Positions 53,321-64,000 of a stretch of 64,000 bases of DNA are shown here, one piece after another. A model generated the notes under the pieces. It ran no database searches and was not told where the DNA came from. It was given only the letters and a program-made list of their open reading frames with translations. The stretch's first letter is position 1, and the number at the start of each line of letters is the position of its first letter. The DNA lies in NCBI GenBank assembly GCA_012845835.1, contig JABAKD010000011.1:374501-438500 (forward strand), in the 5' to 3' direction. The DNA comes from Undaria pinnatifida. Its lineage: Eukaryota > Sar > Phaeophyceae > Laminariales > Alariaceae. Made by a program: the position numbers and the translations under genes.

Positions 53321-53885
53321 CGCGTCACTACATGAACAACTCGCTAACCCCAATCACGGGACTGCTCTCCAGCATCACGCAGGTTAACTTCAGCTTCTGT
53401 TTACTGCTATATATCAACCTCCAGTGTGTACTGCGACTGGTGCTGAGGTATCATGCTGCTGTGTTATTTATCACTGCATGGACCATTTTTACAACCCTGG
53501 CTGACCCCCGTGATGAGACTTGCCCGTTTTCATTGCGTCTTACATGTATAGATACCACGTAGTCGTAGTCGTACATCCAAAACGTGTGTTTATATCACAG
53601 CACAAAGCGTCACTGCATGGACCACTTGTTCAACCCCCGCTTACCCCGATGACGGGACTGCCCCGTACTCGTAGTCGTACATACATACATGAAGTAGGTG
53701 TGTTTGGCTGTACGTATGAAAAATAAATCGCATCACACAGCGTCACTGCATAGGTCTACTCGTAGACCTGAGTACTTGTACAATTCCCGCTTACACCGCG
53801 ATGACGGGACTGCCCCGTACACGTATCATACTCGTACATGCAAAAGTGTGTTTGTACGCATGAAAAAGAAATCACAGCACAACAA
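53321..53885. repeat. degenerate ~140-bp tandem repeats
   Basis: Four units, each with GCGTCACTGCATGGACCA-like, CGATGACGGGACTGCCCCGT and CGTAGTCGTACAT segments followed by GTGTGTTT. They lie directly downstream (in transcript order) of the Cys-rich exon at 53902. Confidence 0.75.
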
Positions 53886-53901
53886 CAGAAATGTAACTCA
53901 C

Positions 53902-54355
53902 GTTTCGTCAAGCTCTCAGCTCCTTCGTTAGGGACGCCGATCGAAGGTGAATCACAGGTGTCCGCGTCACACCAGTCACACACACGAGGGTTGTCGCCGC
54001 TTCCCCAGTGCTTCTTGTTAAGGTTATGAAAAGCTTGGCACGTGGAAGGCTCGTCACTCCTGCAGGTGTCGCAGACAGCGTACTGGGAACTCCTGTTTCT
54101 CCTATTTCGTGCGATGAGGAAGCCGTCACAACCCTTGCTCGGGCACGGCCAATCAGGATTGCCAGAAGAAGCTGAGTCCCGTTCTTGCCCGACCAGCTTC
54201 CACACGCCTGATCCTGAACCTCCACCACCCCCACTGTTGGCGGAGCCTCCTCCCGCACTAGCCTTGGTCCGCTTCGCAAATTTCAACTTCAAATTGTTAT
54301 TGCCGATCCGGCAAATTTCAAATTCAAATTGTTTGCAGCCGTCAACGGCAATTCC
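53902..54355 (-). CDS. Cys-rich zinc-binding-like exon
   Basis: Minus-strand frame open from 54358 to a strong donor (AAAC then GTGAGTT, intron from 53901). Order: polar start, basic LKLKFAKR, Gly/Ser linker (SANSGGGGGSGSG), then DWPCPSKGCDGFL, YAVCDTCRSDEPSTC, a FHNLNKKHWG segment and RVCDWCDADTC. The Cys pairs (C-x4-C, C-x2-C, C-x2-C-x4-C) and a His suggest two or three zinc sites, somewhat like an IBR/zinc-ribbon fold, but I cannot name the family. No ATG at the start, so at least one upstream exon is needed. It may belong to the gene at 51333-52256, but the phases (1 versus 0) require another exon between. Confidence 0.5.
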
Positions 54356-54639
54356 CTCTCAACAGCCAGCAATTGGCCAACTTCAAATAAAAGTACAAAA
54401 AAGAAGTTGCTGAAAAAGCAAAAAAAAAATATCAGAGAGCAAGCAGTAAAGATCAGAGAATGAGAGCTAAAAAGTAAGTAAGAATGAGACTAGGGAAAGC
54501 AAGGAAGGCAAGGAACTTCGGGACGGTTCTTTTCCCCAGCAACTAATTTTCTTTTCGGCAATTACGGGCTGAGAAGGGCTGAGAGGGGGGAGGATATGCC
54601 GAGCGAGACGTCCGAGGGGGGCGAGGTCTAGGTATATAG

Positions 54640-55628
54640 TTTTATATATCTTAGTTCGCTTATCACATATGCACATCCTTACGTCTGCGGATATCTCCCG
54701 CCTCTGACCGCCTTTCCGCGCGGTTTCTTCGCTGAGGCGTGCCCTCGCCTCGCCTGCAACCACCGGCTCAGCTGATCCGCCCGCTCGGCGCCGTAGCGCG
54801 CGCGCGAGGCCTCGACGTCGAGATCTACGACGAGATCTCCGAAAAATCGTGCCCTGTGAGACGTTTGGTGCGTAGTCTGCACACAGGGCTAATGTCTTCG
54901 CGTTATTTCTTCGGTACGTGTTCTCTGACCTCCGACACACGGGGGGGGGTCGATTACCTGGCCGGCGTTGCCATTGTAAAGGCCACTAAGCGAGGTTTGT
55001 GCTAGGATCTGGGGAAGAAAAGTTCGTAATCCCCGAGAACACATGCCACCCCCAGGCGTAGTGGAGAACTGCGAACTCTCAATATTTTTGAACCCCCGGT
55101 AGTCTACAGCAGCACGTATACATGTACATGATGTACAGCAGTAGCTGAAGCTATGATGAGCCTGCAGCATGACGAAGCTACAAATGGTATATGCACAGCA
55201 GCATCACGAAGCTACAAATGGTATATGCACAGCAGCATCACGAAGCTACAAATGGTATATGCACAGCAGCAGCTAGGCGTCGTGGAGAACTGCGAACTCT
55301 CAATATTTTTGAACCCCCGGTAGTCTATACAGCAGCACGTACATGTACATGATGTACAGCAGTAGCTGAAGCTATGATGAGCCTGCAGCATGACGAAGCT
55401 ACAAATGGTATATGCACAGCAGCATCACGAAGCTACAAATAAATGGCATATGCACAGCAGCAGCTGGGGCCGCGCCTTTCTGCGTAGCAACGCAGAGCGT
55501 CACCCAGCTGGGGTGAACCGCCATGCTCTCCCATAATTTCCAGGCTGCCTTCTCGCATTGTTCCGCCGCACACGGGAAATCGGGAAAAATTTGTCGGCAT
55601 TTTCCCTTTCCAGTATCTCCCATATAAA
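54640..55628. repeat. large tandem duplication, unit 1
   Basis: About 990 bp, repeated at 55629-57073. Contains the GC-rich dispersed block (54680-54870), a G-run with GATTACCTGGCCGGCG, and two copies of a ~210-bp sub-unit (TGGAGAACTGCGAACTCTCA ... AGCATGACGAAGC), each followed by 34-bp repeats of the type ATCACGAAGCTACAAATGG + TATATGCACAGCAGC. Confidence 0.9.
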
Positions 55629-57073
55629 TCTATATATCTTAGTTCGCTTATCACATATGCACATCCTTACGTCTGCGGATATCTCCCGCCTCTGACCGCC
55701 TTTCCGCGCGGTTTCTTCGCTGAGGCGTGCCCCCGCCTCGCCTGCAACCACCGGCTCAGCTGATCCGCCCGCTCGGCGCCGTAGCGCGCGCGAGGCCTCG
55801 ACATCGAGATCTACGACGAGATCTCCGAAAAATCGTGCCCTGTGAGACGTTTGGTGCGTAGTCTGCACACAGGGCTAATGCCTTCGCGTTATTTCTTCGG
55901 TACGTGTTCTCCGACCTCCGACACACGAGGGGGGGTCGATTACCTGGCCGGCGTCGCCATTGTAAAGGCCACTAAGCGAGGTTTGTGCTAGGATCTGGGG
56001 AAGAAAAGTTCGTAATCCCCGAGAACACATGCCACCCCCAGGCGTAGTGGAGAACTGCGAACTCTCAATATTTTTGAACCCCCGGTAGTCTACAGCAGCA
56101 CGTATACATGTACATGATGTACAGCAGTAGCTGAAGCTATGATGAGCCTGCAGCATGACGAAGCTACAAATGGTATATGCACAGCAGCATCACGAAGCTA
56201 CAAATGGTATATGCACAGCAGAATCACGAAGCTACAAATGGTATATGCACAGCAGAATCACGAAGCTACAAATGGTATATGCACAGCAGCAGCTAGGCGT
56301 AGTGGAGAACTGCGAACGCTCAATATTTTTGAACCCCCGGTAGTCTACAGCAGCACGTACATGTACATGATGTACAGCAGTAGCTGAAGCTATGATGAGC
56401 CTGCAGCATGACGAAGCTACAAATGGTATATGCACAGCAGCATCACGAAGCTACAAATGGTATATGCACAGCAGCATCACGAAGCTACAAATGGTATATG
56501 CACAGCAGCAGCTGTGGCCGCGCCTTTCTGCGTAGCAACGCAGAGCGTCACCCAGCTGGGGTGAACCGCCATGCTCTCCCATAATTTCCAGGCTGCCTTC
56601 TCGCATTGTTCCGCCGCACACGGGAAATAACAGAGTTTTCTGAAAAATGGGAACGGAGCCTAAAATGAGAACGGACGGTTTTTTTTAGAAAGCAAACCAA
56701 TTATGTACAACTAAAAAAAAAAAAATGACAGTCCTGTGGGGCTGTACAGCAGCCTTCGAATGAGCTGTCGCTCAGGCTGGAGGTCCTCGGCATCGCCTCG
56801 GTAGCCAGCATCTAGAGAAATCACCATAGAGCCAGCGTATATCGCTTTTTGCGCCCACCCGAAGGCATGAGATGGAGCATGACCGTTCTGACGAGCTCCT
56901 CTCACAGGGCTGGCCAAGAGGTTTCGCAGGATAATTTCGGTTCTCTGATACACCACATGGTTCTGGAGATAACGCTTGGTTCTCATTTTAGGCTCCGTTC
57001 CCATTTTTCAGAAAACTCTGTTAAATCGGGAAAAATTTGTCGGCATTTTCTCTTTCCAGTATCTCCCATATAT
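55629..57073. repeat. large tandem duplication, unit 2
   Basis: Second copy of the ~1-kb unit with extra 34-bp repeats and a 394-bp transposon inserted near its end (56629-57022). The order of segments is identical to unit 1, with few substitutions, so the duplication is recent. Confidence 0.9.
56629..57022. mobile_element. 394-bp TIR element with in-window empty site
   Basis: Perfect ~44-bp inverted ends beginning AACAGAGTTTTCTGAAAAAT. Flanked by AAAT on both sides (56625-56628, 57023-57026). The matching place in unit 1 of the duplication (55577-55580) has a single AAAT without the element, which proves insertion and a 4-bp target duplication. No coding capacity. Confidence 0.95.
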
Positions 57074-57290
57074 GAATCAACAAACTTCGTCTAACTCTTG
57101 GCATTACTTCTTACCCTCTTAATATTTACTATCCTGCGCTGCGACCGGCGGCCGTCCAGGCCGCCGGCGTAGCCCCTTGTATGAATTAACAAACTTCGTC
57201 TAACTCTTGGCATTACTTCTTACCCTCTTAATATTTACTATCCTGCGCTGCGACCGGCGGCCGTCCAGGCCGCCGGCGTAGCCCCTTGCA
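57074..57290. repeat. 109-bp tandem duplication with GC hairpin
   Basis: Two near-identical units starting GAATCAACAAACTTCGTCTA / GAATTAACAAACTTCGTCTA. Each ends in a perfect 9-bp stem CCGGCGGCC - GTCCA - GGCCGCCGG followed by CGTAGCCCCTTG. Confidence 0.9.
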
Positions 57291-57601
57291 TACAGTAGCA
57301 TACTGGTACAACAGTCAGTACCCTTGGTATATGTTTGCACCAGTAGATAGCGGGACGGAGGCCGCGCGGAGCAAAATGCTCCATCAGGCTGCTTCTACTG
57401 CTGGTGGTACCGATGTGCCATGTCGTTGCGCGGGACCTCGCGGGGTGTACATGCTGGGGAGTGCAGCGTTGTCTGGCTGCCGTGTAGTTCACGGGAGGAT
57501 TTTATAACTAATTTTCAAGGACGTCAGCCGTGAGTTCGACGAATTTCAGGTCAATACTCATCTTTGCAAGCTGCGTTGTTGGTACTCGTAATATACTATT
57601 A

Positions 57602-57700
57602 CGGGGGACCATAGTAAATAGGACCAAATAGTGTTAGTCAAAATAGGGAAATATAGTGGTTTTTGTGTGTACCGTAGGTCCTATTTACTATGGTCCCCCG
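57602..57700. mobile_element. 99-bp Stowaway-like MITE
   Basis: Inverted ends CGGGGGACCATAGTAAATAG (about 25 bp perfect) flanked by TA (57600-57601, 57701-57702). Size, TA duplication and palindromic nature fit a Tc1/mariner-derived Stowaway-type MITE. Confidence 0.8.
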
Positions 57701-57939
57701 TAATATATGGGTGATTTTTTATTGGGGGATGTCCTATTTTTTGTCCACTATAAGGATTTGTTGTGGATATACCAAATATTGTGTAGACTCACTTCCAACA
57801 GTTTGTGCCTTCGACGGCCACCCTTGGCAGCTCTCTGGCCTCTCAGCCTACTCTCAGCTCTTAATTGCCAACGGGGAAGTGATTTGATTTTTTCCTGATC
57901 GATCCAAGGACCTCGCATGGACTGTCAACCCCCCCCTCT

Positions 57940-58335
57940 TTTTCCTTTTCTGTCTTTTTTTTTCCTTTTCTTCTTGAATCTGCTATTTTGCGCACGGCAC
58001 GAAGGCATAAACCAACCTCTGACAGACACAGAATATCCACGCACCGCAAGCACAGCAGAACAGGCTACTGTCGGCCCTCCACAGGGCATCTAAGTAAGTA
58101 CCAGGTACAGCAGTTCGTTCGTGTCGACCAGAGGGCTCGCGACAACGCTATTGAGCAGACAAGAAGAGCAAAGCAGTTGACCGCGCCGAGAGCCACGCTG
58201 TTTCCTTGTTCCCTCTTTGTTATTGCTGTTGCTCTTTGAATATTGCGCGTTAGAACAAAGCAGCTAACAACTAGTTTAGATTTGTTCCAAGGATCGCTGA
58301 CGCTCAGCACTGCGACGGGCGGCCGTCTAGACCTA
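57940..58335 (+). repeat. ~400-bp dispersed repeat, copy 2
   Basis: Same order of landmarks as 44140-44545 (CGCAAGCACAGCAGAACAGG; TTCGTTCGTGTCGACCAGA; GCGCCGAGAGCCACG; GGCGGCCGTCTAGACC). Confidence 0.65.
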
Positions 58336-58689
58336 ATGCAATATTTATTTTAGTCTGGATCATATATGGAGGGGGGCGCGAAAGCGACACCAGCAATGTA
58401 GTGGTACTCCGAGTGAGGGATGCGTGGTTGGCCGGTGTTGGGAAGCGTGCTCCTCATGGGTTCCGGTGTCTCTGGTTGGTCTCTCCTCATGGCTCGCTGG
58501 ATAGACTCAAAAGCTTATGTATTATTTCCTCTACATTGAACTCTAAAAGATAGACAAAGCAAGACAAGACAGAGTAGGGCAGGGTAGAGCAGGTAGTGCA
58601 AGGTAGAGCAGGTAGTGAGATGTGGGGCGACCTGCTTGTCCCATCATCGTCACCTACATTATCGCCCATCTATGATGGCCTTGACGTGA

Positions 58690-59000
58690 ATGTGACATCT
58701 AATGTCACGTGGTTTCACCTTAACCATGATGTTTGAGTAGGCTCGCCGCAAAGCAGTGACAGATACGTGTCGGTTCGGAGTATGGTTTCTTGGGCTATTC
58801 GTTCATGTCCTTGGATCTGTGTGTGCTGTGACGAGCCGCGAGGCTCTCACTCCTTTTCCTGTTCCTCCTGTTAACTTTCCCTCGCGGGTGTGTGACAACC
58901 GATAATACACGAACTTAAAAGAGAAGCCATTCGGCAGCCCAGCGGGGTGAGTCGACGCTAACCGGCGCGGTCGGAACTAAACATTATAGAATTGTTGGTA
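58690..59000 (+). promoter_or_regulatory. probable Copia 5' LTR and leader
   Basis: Non-coding region immediately before gag. TTGGTACCAAAGTGAG at 58993-59008 is placed and starts like a tRNA primer binding site (compare the TGGTATCAGAGC site of many Copia elements). The LTR borders cannot be fixed because the 3' LTR lies beyond the window; a palindromic GTGACATCTAATGTCAC near 58691 may be close to the left edge. Confidence 0.45.
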
Positions 59001-59013
59001 CCAAAGTGAGACC

Positions 59014-59775
59014 ATGGCTATTTCTGTGAAAGATCAACTCGCCGAGCTGAGAGCGCAGCTGGCGGAGGAGAGGGAGTCACGCGCGGCGGCCGAGAGGGCA
59101 GCCGCGGAACGCGCTGACGCACAACGCGTTCAGCACGAGCAGACCATGAAGATGCTGGCCCAGATGATGGCCCAGCAAGGTGTAGAAGACAAGACAAGTC
59201 CGAATGGGCAGGCGCACGAGGCGTCTGCTGCGAGTGGCGAGGTAGAAGATCCTGCGTCACCAACATCCCGAGTGGGCCCTGTCAACCCTTCTGTGCCCAT
59301 GGAGGTTGGTCCACGAGAGGATCAATCAATAGGGAGTGCCCAAAGCGGGTTGGACGGAGACTACGGTCTCCAAGGTGAGCCCGCTGTGACACACGGGAGC
59401 CGAAGATCTTTTCGAGCTCCCATGAAGATAAATCCACCGCAGCTACGAGACAGAAAACAGTTTCACATTTTTCAGCAGAAAGTGCATACGTATGCGAAGT
59501 TCCAGGACTTCGACAGTGTTCTGTACGCCGAGTCTCATCTCGACGTCGGCGACCAACTCAAATCGAAGAGCGATTTCCTCCGGGAAGGAGTGCCCGAACT
59601 AGTTTATGAACGACATCTTAGAGCCTGGTTCTTCCTGTCCCAGGCATTCCACCTAACAATAGATGTCGGGCGTTTCCAACGGAGCAAGTCCCCCGGAAAA
59701 TGTTGGGAAGAAACTGTGAAGTACTATTGCCCCAAGAGCACCGGGGATCAAATCTCTGCGGAAGACGCTCAGTGA
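59014..59775 (+). CDS. gag: Copia gag, N-terminal part
   Basis: ATG in good context (ACC ATG G) 5 bp after the putative primer site. Residues 1-55 form a Glu/Ala/Arg-rich coiled coil (LAELRAQLAEERESRAAAER), then a linker and a capsid-like helical region (FHIFQQKVHTYAKFQDFD; YERHLRAWFFLSQAFHL). Gag packages the element RNA. The open frame stops at 59773-59775, but homology to Copia gag passes into the +1 frame at about 59757, where CAAATCTCT is followed by an out-of-frame G. The last six codons and the stop are therefore an artefact of the frame change. Confidence 0.85.
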   Translation: MAISVKDQLAELRAQLAEERESRAAAERAAAERADAQRVQHEQTMKMLAQMMAQQGVEDKTSPNGQAHEASAASGEVEDPASPTSRVGPVNPSVPMEVGPREDQSIGSAQSGLDGDYGLQGEPAVTHGSRRSFRAPMKINPPQLRDRKQFHIFQQKVHTYAKFQDFDSVLYAESHLDVGDQLKSKSDFLREGVPELVYERHLRAWFFLSQAFHLTIDVGRFQRSKSPGKCWEETVKYYCPKSTGDQISAEDAQ

Positions 59776-62700
59776 TTTTAAAGTCGAAAAGGGAGTTGAC
59801 CCGATACCGAGATTGTACAATCTCGAGGAACACGTGATGAAAATGCACACTGCGGGTATTGATGTTGATGAACAAACCACCCTCTGCACGTTTGTTGCTG
59901 GTCTGCCTGTGTCGGAGTACGACTTCGAGATACGGCAGCTGAGTCGAAGACTGTCCTTCGACCGGGATGAGGTGATACATACCATCGAATCCCAATACAA
60001 CCTTCTGCGCTCTCGGAGGCAGAAGAACTCCGCAGCCCATGCGCTCGTTGTTGACGGGCGTGGTGGGGGCGGGGGACGCGGACACCCTGGCGGGAAGCGC
60101 GGGGGCCGCGGAGGCGGCCGAGGAGGCAAGCACGCCGAAAAGAAGAAGTCCGGCGACGGAAACGGCGCTGAGGACAACAAGCCTGCGGCAAAGGGACCGC
60201 AGTGCTACAAGTGTGGGCTTCGAGGCCACTTCGCCCGCGACTGCACCACACAGCTCTGCAAGCGGTGCAACGGTCGGGGGCACGACGAGGATAAGTGTCC
60301 TTCGTCTACCGACATGCACGCCAACATGGTGATAGAGCTACCTGAACCGCCAGAGTCGGACTCAGATTCAGGATCGACGACTTCGAGTTGCGTCGCGTCT
60401 GGGTTTATGGCGGTGGAGCTGGATCATGCAGGGTGTGGATACCAACCAGGCAAGTGTGATGATGGTGGTCCAATCGGTGGTGTAGGGGAACTGGCTCTGC
60501 AGGCCGGGGTTAAATCGGAACGTTGGCACTTTGATACTGGAGCCTCGGGCATCTTTACCCGTAGCTCCGAGAAAATGACTAACTTCCGACCATGCAACAA
60601 GCAACTTAGCGTTGCTGGTGGCGGTAAACTGCTTCGCATAAAAGGTCTAGGCGACCTTACCCTCGAATTCCCTTCGGGCGATGGCCAACCTGCCATGCGC
60701 ATGGAGTTCAAAGAAGTAGGGTTCTCACCTGAGCTTGATTTCAACCTCATGTCGGTGTCGAAGGCCGTCAAACATCGGTACAAGTTTAGTATCGATGACC
60801 CCGGACTCACCATCCACCAAAAAGATACTGGTCAAGAGATCCTATTGCCCTCTTACGGGGACATGTACGTCGGACATGGCCGTAGGGTGGATGGCAACGA
60901 GATAGCCTGCGCAGTTCTTACACCCGGGCGTATGCCCACCACCGATGTGGATATTAACCACTATCATCGCACTACCTCCCACACCCACCCCCGGTCGTTG
61001 AGGAAATCGGCGGAGCAGCAAGGCGTCAAGCTGAAACCTGGGGTGAAGCTGCTCCCGTGCGTGGGATGTTCAGCAGCGAAAGGGTACAGCGCACCGGTGC
61101 CCAAGTCCACAAACTCTCGTTCAGATAAGAAAAACGGGAGAGTTTTCGTTGATTTGACGGGGAAGAAGCCTGTCGCTTCGATCGGTGGAAGCCTGTATGG
61201 TATCATTTTTCGTGACGATGCCACACGAATGTCGCGGGAATACTTCATGAAATCAAAATCTGAAGCCCCGGCAAGGCTACTTCAGTACATCGCTGATACT
61301 AGCCAGGATGGTCTGATAGGAATCATCCGTTCTGATGACGCGCCTGAACTGATGTACGGAGAGTTTGCAGAGATCTGCAACAAAAACGGAATCAAGCGCG
61401 AGTTTACGTCAGCGAACACACCGCAGTTGAATGGTGTAGCAGAACGTGGGCTAGCACTTATCGAGAAGTTAGCCAAGACATCGATGATCCAGGCAAAATC
61501 GTCTTTCGTCGGCCAAGATTTGCCGTCGACGGAGCGGCTGTGGGCTGAAGCTCATCATTTTGCCTGCGACAATCTCAATCGCACTGCTACGACCTCAAAT
61601 AAAGACATGAAATCTCCCTACGAGATGTGGCACGGCAAACCACCGTCGCCGACGTTGGTGCAGTGGCTCCAACCATGTTTCTTCAAGACGAAGAGAAAAC
61701 ACAAGTGCGACCCGCAAGCGGAACCGGGATTTTATCTCGGGCCCGCAGACAACCATCCGAGGGGAACATGTCGTATCCTGTCGAAAGCAACTAACCAAGT
61801 TCACCTCACCCGTGATGTCACCTGGCATCATGTCCCGACCCCTGCCCCCTTGCCAGCCTATCAGCAGGCAACCCCTACACCCGTTGAAGGGAGGGGGCAT
61901 GACGACGAGACCGCCGTCGGGGAAAGGGAGGGCACACCACTTCAAGGTGGTGGGGAGGATGATGACGCTTCGGACAGCGATGACGACCTCTCAGTGGAGT
62001 GGGAAGACGAGACACACGATGCCAAGGATGTCAACGTCGCCGCCGGCAGAGCACCGGAGACGACCGAGCCGACAGGAACTCCATTCCAGGGGACCACCCC
62101 CTCCGCGGCAGTGTCTCATGGAGGTTCGTTCGGGGGCGATGGTGGTACCACCCCGAGCAGCAGCAACCAGCGCAGAAGCCGAAATCGCAGAGGCGGCAGC
62201 AGCAGCAGCAGCAGCAACACCAACACCAACAACAGCAGCCGTGGCAGCGGATATGGCGACGGTGGCAGCGCCGACGGTGGCGGTGGAGGCACTGCCGGTG
62301 ACTCCGCCGGTGACATCAATCTTGCCGGCTATGCACCGCTCCCCCCCGAACTGCCCAAAGGTGAAGCGGGACGGCTGCAGAGCTGGGGTAGGCACGGTGA
62401 CCTGATCACATCGTCGAGACTGAGATCCGTGCGCAACCGCCTCCAAGAGGTACCCAAAGAACCGAACACTGGAGGCAATACGGCCCTGCTGGTCTACATG
62501 AAGGCGCTGGTGACGGACTTCATCAACGGCGAACTGGAGGCTGAAGAGATGCAAGAAGCAGAAGAGTTCATCAACGGCCACGCATGCGATGATCTCCTGG
62601 ACTCGCTGGCAACGAGTGCGACTGGTTTCGACGACCACGAGTCAGCATCTAACGTCTTCTCGCTAATGCACGACACCGCGATCGACGAGCCCGAGATCGC

Positions 62701-64000
62701 CCTGGTCACCATGGAATCAGGGAAGTCCGAGTCTGAAATTGAAATGCCGTCTGGTCCTTTGTCAGAAGCTGAAGTACCTCCGATCTCCGTAGCTGGCGTG
62801 TACAAATCTAAATACAAAGACGCGTACCTTTGGGCTATGGACAAGGAAATGGATGGTATTGTGAAGAATGGGACATTTACTGTTTTACCTGGCCTTCCGG
62901 AGGGGGAGAAAGCAGTAGATGGTAGGTGGGTGTTATCACTGAAGTCCGACGAAAACGGATACATTACTACACCCAAAGCGAGGCTGGTAGCAAAAGGGTT
63001 TATGCAACGGGAAGGCGTGAACTATCTCCAGACATACGCACCTACACCCGCCACTACTAGTGTCAATATTGTGCTAGTGTGGGGGAACCACAAGGGGTAC
63101 ACAACGTCTCATTTCGATGTCAAACAGGCGTTTACCCAAGCACCGCTAGACTATAAGGTCATTATGAAGCTCCCTGGGGGTTGCGGTGACCTGTCTGGCA
63201 AATACGTAGAGCTCAAGAAGGCGTTGTACGGCCTAAAACAGAGCGGTGCCTTGTGGAACAATTTGCTGGTTACGAAACTAGCGAAACACGGCATGGAACA
63301 GTGCAAAGCCGACCCTTGCGTTTTTCGGAAGATTGTGAAGGGTGAGGAAATACTGGTTCTGGCAGTCCATGTGGACGACATGGCTGTAGCCGGTCCTAGG
63401 GGTGAGGTTGACAAGCTGCTTGTAACGCTCAACGAGGACTTCACGACGGTTGACCTGGGAGAACTAACCTTCTTCACGGGGTGTGCGGTTATCCAAGACG
63501 TAAAAGATGGGATAACTAAAATCAACCAGCGGACATTCATCGAAACATTGGCTAGACGTTTTGATGTGACAACGACTGCCCGATACCCCGCCACTGCCGG
63601 TGCTGACCTAGGACCGAGGAAGGAAGGGGAACCAAGTGGAAATTGGCCTTACAAGGAGGCCATCGGATCATTGCTATGGCTGGTCGTCTGGTCAAGAATG
63701 GAGATCGCGAATGCGACGCGTGTTGTAGCTCGCCACGCGAACAACCCTACCGAGAGGCACTGGACAGCGGTGCTACAGATTATTCGATACTTGCTCGGTA
63801 CCAAGGACCTGAGCCTCACGTTCGAAAGGGAACCTGAGTCTGACTTTGAATTGTCGGTGTACACGGATTCGAACTTTGCCGAGAAGGATGACGACAGGCG
63901 TTCCGTATCGGGGGTAGCTGTATGCCTAGGTTACTCCATGAGTACCGGATTCAGTTCGACTCACAAGACCACGTCGCTTTCGACCGCCGAGGCAGAGTAC
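59758..64000 (+). CDS. pol: Copia gag C-terminus and pol, cut by window end
   Basis: One frame, which I read as open from about 59759 to the window edge. Order: end of capsid; two CCHC zinc knuckles (CYKCGLRGHFARDC from 60203, CKRCNGRGHDEDKC from 60257); aspartic protease DTGA (D at 60533); integrase with HHCC-like zinc region (CVGC near 61056) and a D, D-35-E triad (codons at 61151, 61334, 61442; FVDLTG, IRSDDA, NGVAERG); a Ser/Asn/Gly-rich linker (62150-62310); reverse transcriptase (KARLVAKGFMQREGV, KALYGLKQSG, catalytic HVDD with DD at 63374-63379, where YVDD is usual); RNase H (YTDSNFAEKDDDRRS, LSTAEAEY). Integrase before RT defines Ty1/Copia. Element is intact in this stretch except for the gag frame change. 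Confidence 0.95.

Noticed and set aside
61991..62638. 215-codon minus frame and a 197-codon plus frame inside pol
   Set aside because: Shadows of the GC-rich linker between integrase and reverse transcriptase, which is read in another frame.

Overview
This window looks like nuclear DNA of a eukaryote with large, repeat-filled introns. It holds GT-AG introns, interstitial TTAGGG arrays, tRNA-derived SINEs, a LINE endonuclease fragment, several terminal-inverted-repeat (TIR) transposon families and a Ty1/Copia element. I see no bacterial operon, ribosome-binding-site pattern, CRISPR array or intact tRNA/rRNA gene. One recognisable host gene encodes CFAP298 (C21orf59/FBB18), so the organism makes motile flagella; another encodes an RGS-domain G-protein regulator. 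Low gene density, long TE-filled introns and TTAGGG repeats would suit a large-genome stramenopile such as a brown alga, but that placement is inference.

Layout. 1-20.3 kb is a repeat landscape: a TRIM-like mini-LTR element, two pogo-like elements with TA target duplications (one keeps a transposase tail), a TTAA-flanked piggyBac-like MITE in many copies, a dispersed A-tailed retroposon, SINE copies, a LINE endonuclease remnant and minisatellites. 20.3-30.0 kb carries plus-strand exons that end in a split RGS domain; the introns hold MITEs, minisatellites, a telomere-repeat array and a GATC-rich TIR element. 30-34 kb has no clear gene except two unidentified minus-strand exon-like blocks, one frameshifted at a C-run. 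34.06-47.26 kb is CFAP298 on the minus strand, with six of probably seven coding exons resolved by homology and matching splice phase. Its introns hold SINE, MITE, GATC-rich, telomeric and tandem repeats, plus a decayed copy of one of its own exons.

48-58.6 kb carries an OTU-family cysteine protease ORF whose 5' end is duplicated, an unidentified two-exon minus-strand gene with a TRIM in its intron, a Cys-rich exon, and a nested ~1-kb tandem duplication in which one copy gained a TIR transposon and the sister copy keeps the empty site. 58.7-64.0 kb is the 5' part of a Copia element: gag with two zinc knuckles, protease, integrase, reverse transcriptase and RNase H, cut by the window end. Gag is broken by one frame change.

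The host genes are unrelated in function; what links the window is repeated invasion of introns by small non-autonomous elements. Pairs of copies in the window (occupied and empty sites, full and truncated elements) allow several families to be defined from this sequence alone.
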